A stretch of 10,925 nucleotides of DNA from the NCBI GenBank assembly GCA_041650595.1, contig JBAZKW010000030.1, forward strand, positions 1 through 10,925, given 5' to 3'. The notes beneath the pieces are model-generated. The model was not told where the DNA came from and searched no databases. It saw nothing but the letters and a program-made list of their open reading frames with translations. The position numbers and the translations under genes were made by a program. This document shows, piece after piece, positions 6,660 to 10,925 of the stretch (the first letter of the stretch is position 1; every line of letters starts with the position of its first letter). This stretch comes from CALFCX01 sp041650595. Lineage in GTDB: Bacteria; Margulisbacteria; WOR-1; JAKLHX01.

Positions 6660-7205
6660 ATGTTGACCTTACATATCCATGAACAGCAAAAAGAGTGGGC
6701 CATTAAAATTGTGGCCGGGATTGTCATGTTTACATTTTGCTATATCACCATGATTCATTCAGCTTTTCATGACATTGCGACCTTGCGTCAAGCCATTGTG
6801 GATTCTCAAAAACGCCGTGAACTTTACCGAGAAGTCCAGAGCCTAAAAGAAAGTCTCGACAGTAGTGAAAGCGTTTTTGCGACGCTCACGGAGCGATCCC
6901 AGCTTCTCGGAAAGATCTCAGATATTGCGGGCTGGACCCAACTCCGTATTGCGACATTGACTCCCCATACCGAACCGGAGGGGGGATTTATCAAACTGAG
7001 AATGGAGATGGATGGACAAGGTAATTTTTTTTCATTGTTGAAATTTCTGCAGGCGGTTGAAAAAATGGGAGCAATGATCAAAGTTAAGGAGGTTTCCATA
7101 TTGCGGAACCTTTCTGCGGCTTCCGACGACGGCAAAGATTCTTTGCAGATCCGACTTGTATTTGAAACTTTTTTAAAGCAACGAATCAAAAAAAATGATG
7201 CCTAG
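6660..7205 (+). CDS. pilO: PilO/GspM-like inner-membrane protein
   Basis: The product is 181 residues, close to the usual PilO/GspM size. It has a short cytoplasmic N-terminus, one membrane segment at about 14-36, a coiled-coil stretch at about 40-85 and a periplasmic domain. The last part (about 92-175) has the alternating beta/alpha pattern of the ferredoxin-like PilO fold (IKLRMEMDGQGNFFSLLKFL, then VKEVSIL and LQIRLVFETF). PilO pairs with PilN in the platform, which fits its place 13 bases after the PilM-PilN gene. Its last 11 bases overlap the next gene, indicating coupled translation. Sequence conservation in this family is low, so the call leans on topology and position. Confidence 0.8.
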   Translation: MLTLHIHEQQKEWAIKIVAGIVMFTFCYITMIHSAFHDIATLRQAIVDSQKRRELYREVQSLKESLDSSESVFATLTERSQLLGKISDIAGWTQLRIATLTPHTEPEGGFIKLRMEMDGQGNFFSLLKFLQAVEKMGAMIKVKEVSILRNLSAASDDGKDSLQIRLVFETFLKQRIKKNDA

Positions 7206-7752
7206 CATAAACCGATGGCTTTTTGGATTTTTTCTGGCAGTGTTATGGCCTTCAGTCTTCACGCTTTGTGCGGAGGAGCCCTCGCGGGATGCCGCTCCTT
7301 CTCGGGATATTGCCTCCTCAGCATCTGAAGGGACAGTCTCCGAAAGTGGTGGCGCAGTCCAGAAAACCCAGCAGGAAGTTCGCGATCCTTTTGCGATGCT
7401 GCCCCTGCCACCTTGTGTGGAGACCCCTAAAGCTCCTGATGTCGAAGCCACGGTAAACATTCCTGAGATCAAGGTAGAGTTGCAGGGAATCGGATTTGGA
7501 AGCAAGGACGCCTATGCCGTTATCGGGGATGATGTTTTTTATAATGGTGACGAGAAGAAGGGAATAAAATTACTTGAAGTTCGCAGGCGAGAGGTCGATA
7601 TTTTAGTGAATGGGAAAAAGATTACGGTTCCTTTGTTCCAGGGTGAGGACCTTCAAAAAACCAGGGACCGGGCGAAAAAAAAGAGTACTATGGAAAAAAT
7701 TTCTACGAATCAACCATCAGGAATGTCATCATCTTTATCAGGAAGGGAGTAA
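7195..7752 (+). CDS. pilP: PilP/GspC-like periplasmic linker protein
   Basis: The product is 185 residues from ATG 7195 (184 from the adjacent ATG 7198). Residues 1-26 look like a signal peptide or N-terminal anchor (Arg7, hydrophobic 9-24, possible cut after CA at 25-26). A poor lipobox precedes Cys25, so a lipoprotein as in classical PilP is possible but not supported. A flexible Ser/Ala/Glu-rich stretch (27-60) leads to RDPF at 63-66, a motif seen just before the folded domain in PilP and GspC. The compact beta domain (about 92-148) contains VELQGIGFG, AYAVIGDDVFYNGDE and VDILVNGKKITVPL. This domain normally contacts the N0 domain of the secretin, and the secretin gene follows after 8 bases. 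The basic Ser-rich tail (150-185) has no assignment. Confidence 0.85.
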   Translation: MMPSINRWLFGFFLAVLWPSVFTLCAEEPSRDAAPSRDIASSASEGTVSESGGAVQKTQQEVRDPFAMLPLPPCVETPKAPDVEATVNIPEIKVELQGIGFGSKDAYAVIGDDVFYNGDEKKGIKLLEVRRREVDILVNGKKITVPLFQGEDLQKTRDRAKKKSTMEKISTNQPSGMSSSLSGRE

Positions 7753-7760
7753 CCACCATT

Positions 7761-9557
7761 GTGAAAAGAGCAGCCCCATTTTTAAGCAGGAGCATTTTTT
7801 CCGTCTGTTCATTGTGCCTATGCCTCTCTCACTCTGTAATGGCGGAGGGCCCCGCGACTTCATCAGGAGCCCCGGTTCAGTCGGCCACGGGACAACCGGT
7901 TCCCGCAACGCCAGAAGTTAAAGTCGAACGAACATCGGACGGAAAGTACTATCTGGACTTTAAAGCTGCGACGCTCATCAATGTGCTCAACGTGCTTTCG
8001 AATCTGAGTGGGATCAATTTCATCGCGGGGACCGAAGTGGCGGAGAGGAAAGTAAGCATGACTCTCGACAATGTCGTTCTTGAAGATATTCTGCAGGCGA
8101 TCGCGTACGGATGCAACGTCAGCTATGATCTTCTTCCTGGAAGGCACATCTATCTTTTTCGGGCTTCATCCGACGCTCCTGATAAACCGTCTTTGATAAC
8201 CCGCGTTTTTAAACTTTACTACGTGAGAGTAACTCCTGTCTTAGAGATCGAAAATGCCAGCGGTAGTTCAAGTGGTTCTTCGAGTGGTTCTTCGGGCGGG
8301 GGTTCTTCAAGCGGTGGTGGTTCGGGGGAGGGGCTTACGACCCTTGAGGCCCCGGACCAGTCTCAGGATCTCACGAGTGCTGCCATCCTCAAATCGATTG
8401 AAAAAATCCTTTCCGAACGTGGTAAAGTTTCGGTCGATGATCGTTCCAATAGCTTAATCGTAACTGATTCGGAGGATCGGCTCAAGATGGTCGAATCTAT
8501 AATCACCCAGCTCGATCATCCCCTGGACCAGGTACTCATTAATGTAATTCTGGTTGAGACGTTCGAGGATCTTGACAAGACCCTTGGCATCGAGTGGGGG
8601 GATAACGAGGGTACTTTTGGGACCATCACGGGTGCTACGGAGACGACCGAATGGCCTTTGAGAACAAACTCCGCTGTGAGTAAAGGGTCTTTCGGAGATT
8701 TTTTTGGTAATATCGGAAATACATTCAAAGATACCGCCAAGCAATTCGATCCCACGAACCATTCGGGTACGATAACTAATGGGACCCGGGATTTTTCGAG
8801 TTTTCAGGTCACAATTAAGGCATTGGAGTCAGACAGTAAACTCAAAATTCTGGCTAAACCCAAAATCCTGGCTTTGGATAATCAACCCGCTTTAATCAAA
8901 ATTTCAACCAATCAGGCCATTGGCTTGACAACAGATGTGGTGGGGGGAGTCAGTTCCACCACAACACAATCTGTGGAACGTGAAGAAGTCGGAACTATTC
9001 TGCGTGTTACACCGCTTATCAACACCGGGGGACGTGTCACTTTGACCCTGCAGCCGACATTCGCGACAGTAGAAGCCTCTGCGATCTCTGTGAATCCGGC
9101 AGGAGGGGGAGATACGGGAGATCCTACGACTCGTGCCGCGCGAACCACCTTAATGATCAATGACGGACAAACGATTGCGTTGGGCGGCATGCTTTTCAGT
9201 AATCAATCCAACGCCGACCGGAAGGTGCCTTTTTTTGGAAGTATCCCCGTGATCGGTAAAGCTCTTTTTACAAGTAACGTGAAATCAATCAAAGATCGAG
9301 AATTGATCCTTTTTGTGACGCCTTATATCATCACGGATCCTTCCGTACTTTACGCTCCGAACCCTCCCGATAAGCGACTGTCTTTTGATGATGAGACGGC
9401 GCCCTTTTGGAAGGTGAAGGACAAGCAATGGTATAAGCAATTTAAGGATGGGCCAAGTGAAAAAACAGATTTTGACGGTTATTTCAATGTTCGGAAGAAA
9501 TTAATCGACGCTACGTTGAGTGCTTTGGACCAGAGTGCGAAGGAACCCGCCTCATGA
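7761..9557 (+). CDS. Outer-membrane secretin, PilQ/GspD family
   Basis: This 598-residue protein starts at GTG, with AAGGGAG at 7743-7749. A signal peptide covers 1-28 (cut after VMA). N0/STN domain is at about 66-134 (LDFKAATLINVLNVLSNLSG, then ITLDN-type MTLDNVVLEDILQAI). One N1-like domain is at about 148-253, with VFKLYYVRV as its first strand and KVSVDDRSNSLIVTD later, split by a Ser/Gly linker at 167-190. The secretin core runs about 255-525: LAKPKILALDNQPALIKI, VGTILRVTPLI, MINDGQTIALGGML, VPFFGSIPVIGKALF and ELILFVTPYII are all signature segments. A hydrophilic tail (526-598) follows and may bind a pilotin or anchor. It would form the multimeric gate for exported proteins or the pilus. 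Having only N0 plus one N1 is more compact than typical GspD. Its TGA overlaps the ATG of the ATPase gene. Confidence 0.95.
   Translation: MKRAAPFLSRSIFSVCSLCLCLSHSVMAEGPATSSGAPVQSATGQPVPATPEVKVERTSDGKYYLDFKAATLINVLNVLSNLSGINFIAGTEVAERKVSMTLDNVVLEDILQAIAYGCNVSYDLLPGRHIYLFRASSDAPDKPSLITRVFKLYYVRVTPVLEIENASGSSSGSSSGSSGGGSSSGGGSGEGLTTLEAPDQSQDLTSAAILKSIEKILSERGKVSVDDRSNSLIVTDSEDRLKMVESIITQLDHPLDQVLINVILVETFEDLDKTLGIEWGDNEGTFGTITGATETTEWPLRTNSAVSKGSFGDFFGNIGNTFKDTAKQFDPTNHSGTITNGTRDFSSFQVTIKALESDSKLKILAKPKILALDNQPALIKISTNQAIGLTTDVVGGVSSTTTQSVEREEVGTILRVTPLINTGGRVTLTLQPTFATVEASAISVNPAGGGDTGDPTTRAARTTLMINDGQTIALGGMLFSNQSNADRKVPFFGSIPVIGKALFTSNVKSIKDRELILFVTPYIITDPSVLYAPNPPDKRLSFDDETAPFWKVKDKQWYKQFKDGPSEKTDFDGYFNVRKKLIDATLSALDQSAKEPAS
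8259..8333 (+). repeat. Ser/Gly-coding short tandem repeat inside the secretin gene
   Basis: The 12-base unit AGTGGTTCTTCG occurs twice exactly (8271-8282 and 8283-8294) and once diverged (8259-8270). Related Gly/Ser codon blocks continue to 8333. The stretch encodes SGSS, SGSS, SGSS, GGGSS and SGGGS, then GEG, giving a flexible linker inside the N1-like domain. Confidence 0.9.
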
Positions 9558-10925
9558 GTATTGACATTTTATTGGGTGACACTCTTGTTGAGCGGCGGCT
9601 TATCAGTCAAGAGCAGTTGAACCAGGCTTTTGCCGAACAAAAAGAGTCCAAAGAACCGCTGGGTCAGATCCTGATCCGGTTGGGTTTCTTGGCGGAATCC
9701 CAGCTTCGGATGGTGATGTCTGAACAGATCGGGGTTTCTTTCCTTTCACCTGATCAGTTAAAACCCCGTACAGACCAGCGCCTGAAGGAGTGCATTCCGG
9801 CCGATTTTGCGCTTGCTAATCTCGTTCTTCCCTTGGACCGTTCTGGACAAGTTCTTAAGGTGGTAGTAGCGAAAATCCATGATCTCATTTTTTTGGATAA
9901 TCTTCGCAAAATTACCGGGTACGACATTGTGACGGTCCTTTCGACCGAAAACGAACTGAAACGGGCTATCGAGGCGTATTATGGTAGTACAGATCTCCAG
10001 GAAGTTGTTACTTCATCGGAGGTCGATGACGTTACGCAGGATTATATTCAAGAACCGGACGATCACAAAGTTGATCTCGAGACGACCATCTCGGAGGCTG
10101 AAAAAGCCCCCGTGGTCAAACTGGTAGACGTTATGATCCGTAAGGCGTTGGAGGACCGCGCGAGCGATATCCACATCGAACCTGCCCATGACAAGATAAA
10201 TATTCGCTACCGTGTGGACGGTGTCCTCTACGAGCTTCCTCCGCCTCCCCGCGAGCTGCATAAAGCCATGGTTTCCCGTATCAAGATTCTGTCCAAAATG
10301 GATATTGCTGAAAAGCGAATTCCACAGGATGGTTCATTCGCACTCCAGTATAAAGGACGCAAAATCGATATGCGTGTGTCGACCATCCCCGTTGTTTTCG
10401 GAGAAAAGGTTGTGATGCGTATTCTGGACAAACGCATGGACCTTTTGAACATGAAAGTGCTCGGTTTTGAGGAGGAACAGCTTGCACAGTTCGAGACGGC
10501 GCTGATGCGGCCTTACGGACTTATCTTTATGACCGGCCCGACGGGATGTGGTAAGAGCACGACGCTTTACGCGGCTTTGAACAAGCGTCTTTCTCCGGAG
10601 ATCAATATTGTAACGATCGAAGATCCGGTCGAATATCAAATTCCAGGCATGAACCAGGTCCAGGTCAAGCCGGATATCGGGCTGACCTTCGCCACGGCCC
10701 TGCGCTCTTTTTTTCGCCAGGATCCGGATGTGATCCTGGTGGGGGAAGTGCGCGATCTTGAGACTGCCGAGATCTGCATCCGAGCTTCACTTACTGGCCA
10801 TTTGGTACTCTCCACGTTGCATACGAATGATGCTGTGACGGCCGTGACCCGTCTCATCGATATCGGAATCCAGCCCTTTCTCGTTGCGGGAAGCCTTGGA
10901 CTTATAGCAGCCCAGCGTTTGGTTC
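9554..10925 (+). CDS. GspE/PilB assembly ATPase (3' end beyond window)
   Basis: 457 codons are visible and the frame is open at the window edge. The N-terminal T2SSE_N/MshEN-type domain covers about 1-142 (LGDTLVERRLISQEQLNQA to AIEAYYG). The N2 domain contains the family string ASDIHIEPAHDKINIRYRVDG. Walker A is GPTGCGKS (328-335), with Cys where the family usually has Ser. The Asp box begins EDPVEY (356-361), and Walker B is DPDVILVGEVRD (390-401) with Glu398. The His box is LTGHLVLSTLHTND. The zinc-binding Cys cluster expected after LIAAQRLV lies outside. As a cytoplasmic hexamer it hydrolyses ATP to drive pseudopilus or pilus extension, docking on the PilM/GspL-like platform. AAGGA (9540-9544) lies 9 bases before the ATG, which overlaps the secretin stop as ATGA, so translation is coupled. 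GspE versus PilB cannot be separated on this evidence. Confidence 0.95.
   Translation, partial: MSIDILLGDTLVERRLISQEQLNQAFAEQKESKEPLGQILIRLGFLAESQLRMVMSEQIGVSFLSPDQLKPRTDQRLKECIPADFALANLVLPLDRSGQVLKVVVAKIHDLIFLDNLRKITGYDIVTVLSTENELKRAIEAYYGSTDLQEVVTSSEVDDVTQDYIQEPDDHKVDLETTISEAEKAPVVKLVDVMIRKALEDRASDIHIEPAHDKINIRYRVDGVLYELPPPPRELHKAMVSRIKILSKMDIAEKRIPQDGSFALQYKGRKIDMRVSTIPVVFGEKVVMRILDKRMDLLNMKVLGFEEEQLAQFETALMRPYGLIFMTGPTGCGKSTTLYAALNKRLSPEINIVTIEDPVEYQIPGMNQVQVKPDIGLTFATALRSFFRQDPDVILVGEVRDLETAEICIRASLTGHLVLSTLHTNDAVTAVTRLIDIGIQPFLVAGSLGLIAAQRLV

Noticed and set aside
8259..8333. CRISPR-like or minisatellite array
   Set aside because: The repeats are in-frame Ser/Gly codons within a secretin, have no spacers and are explained by a protein linker.
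7863..9190. Several minus-strand open frames inside the secretin gene
   Set aside because: The plus-strand frame encodes an unmistakable secretin; the opposite frames show no domain features and are shadows.
10013..10857. Minus-strand open frames opposite the ATPase gene
   Set aside because: The plus-strand frame is continuous and carries all ATPase motifs.

Overview
The window looks like part of a chromosome of a Gram-negative (two-membrane) bacterium. It carries an outer-membrane secretin, its inner-membrane assembly platform and the matching secretion/pilus ATPase. Beside them is a large membrane glycosyltransferase-like protein with TPR repeats, of a kind common in deep-branching, often uncultivated lineages such as the PVC group and Omnitrophota. 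That taxonomic guess is inference from gene types only. No rRNA, tRNA, CRISPR array or phage gene was seen.

Region 1 (1-2440). The window opens in the last 57 codons of a gene whose 3' end is nearly identical to the 3' end of the next gene (132 of 135 bases). The second gene is complete: a 760-residue polytopic membrane protein with six TPRs, resembling the TMTC / O-mannosyltransferase-like (GT-C fold) family. The two genes are tandem paralogues, and the stop codon of the first overlaps the start region of the second.

Region 2 (2441-3943). An AT-rich gap with inverted repeats precedes an insertion sequence of about 1.2 kb (about 2562-3741). Its minus-strand transposase has a zinc ribbon and an IS256/MULE-like DDE core. 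The reading frame is broken by two homopolymer frameshifts and one amber codon. The IS ends carry a two-block imperfect inverted repeat, and no target-site duplication was recognised. A 202-base leader follows, with a weak candidate promoter and a small hairpin.

Region 3 (3944-10925, all plus strand, continuing past the window). This is a tightly packed operon for a type II secretion / type IV pilus-type envelope machine. In order it encodes: a membrane-anchored coiled-coil protein not assigned to a known Gsp/Pil family; a PilM-PilN fusion (GspL-like layout); a PilO/GspM-like protein; a PilP/GspC-like periplasmic protein; a PilQ/GspD-type secretin; and a GspE/PilB ATPase cut by the window edge. 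Genes overlap or are separated by a few bases to a few tens of bases (11-bp overlap at 7195-7205, ATGA overlap at 9554-9557). The inferred machine is as follows: the ATPase drives pseudopilus or pilus assembly, PilMN and PilO form the inner-membrane platform, the PilP-like protein bridges to the secretin, and the secretin forms the outer-membrane gate. No pilin, GspF/PilC or prepilin peptidase gene lies in the window, so secretion system versus pilus cannot be decided here.
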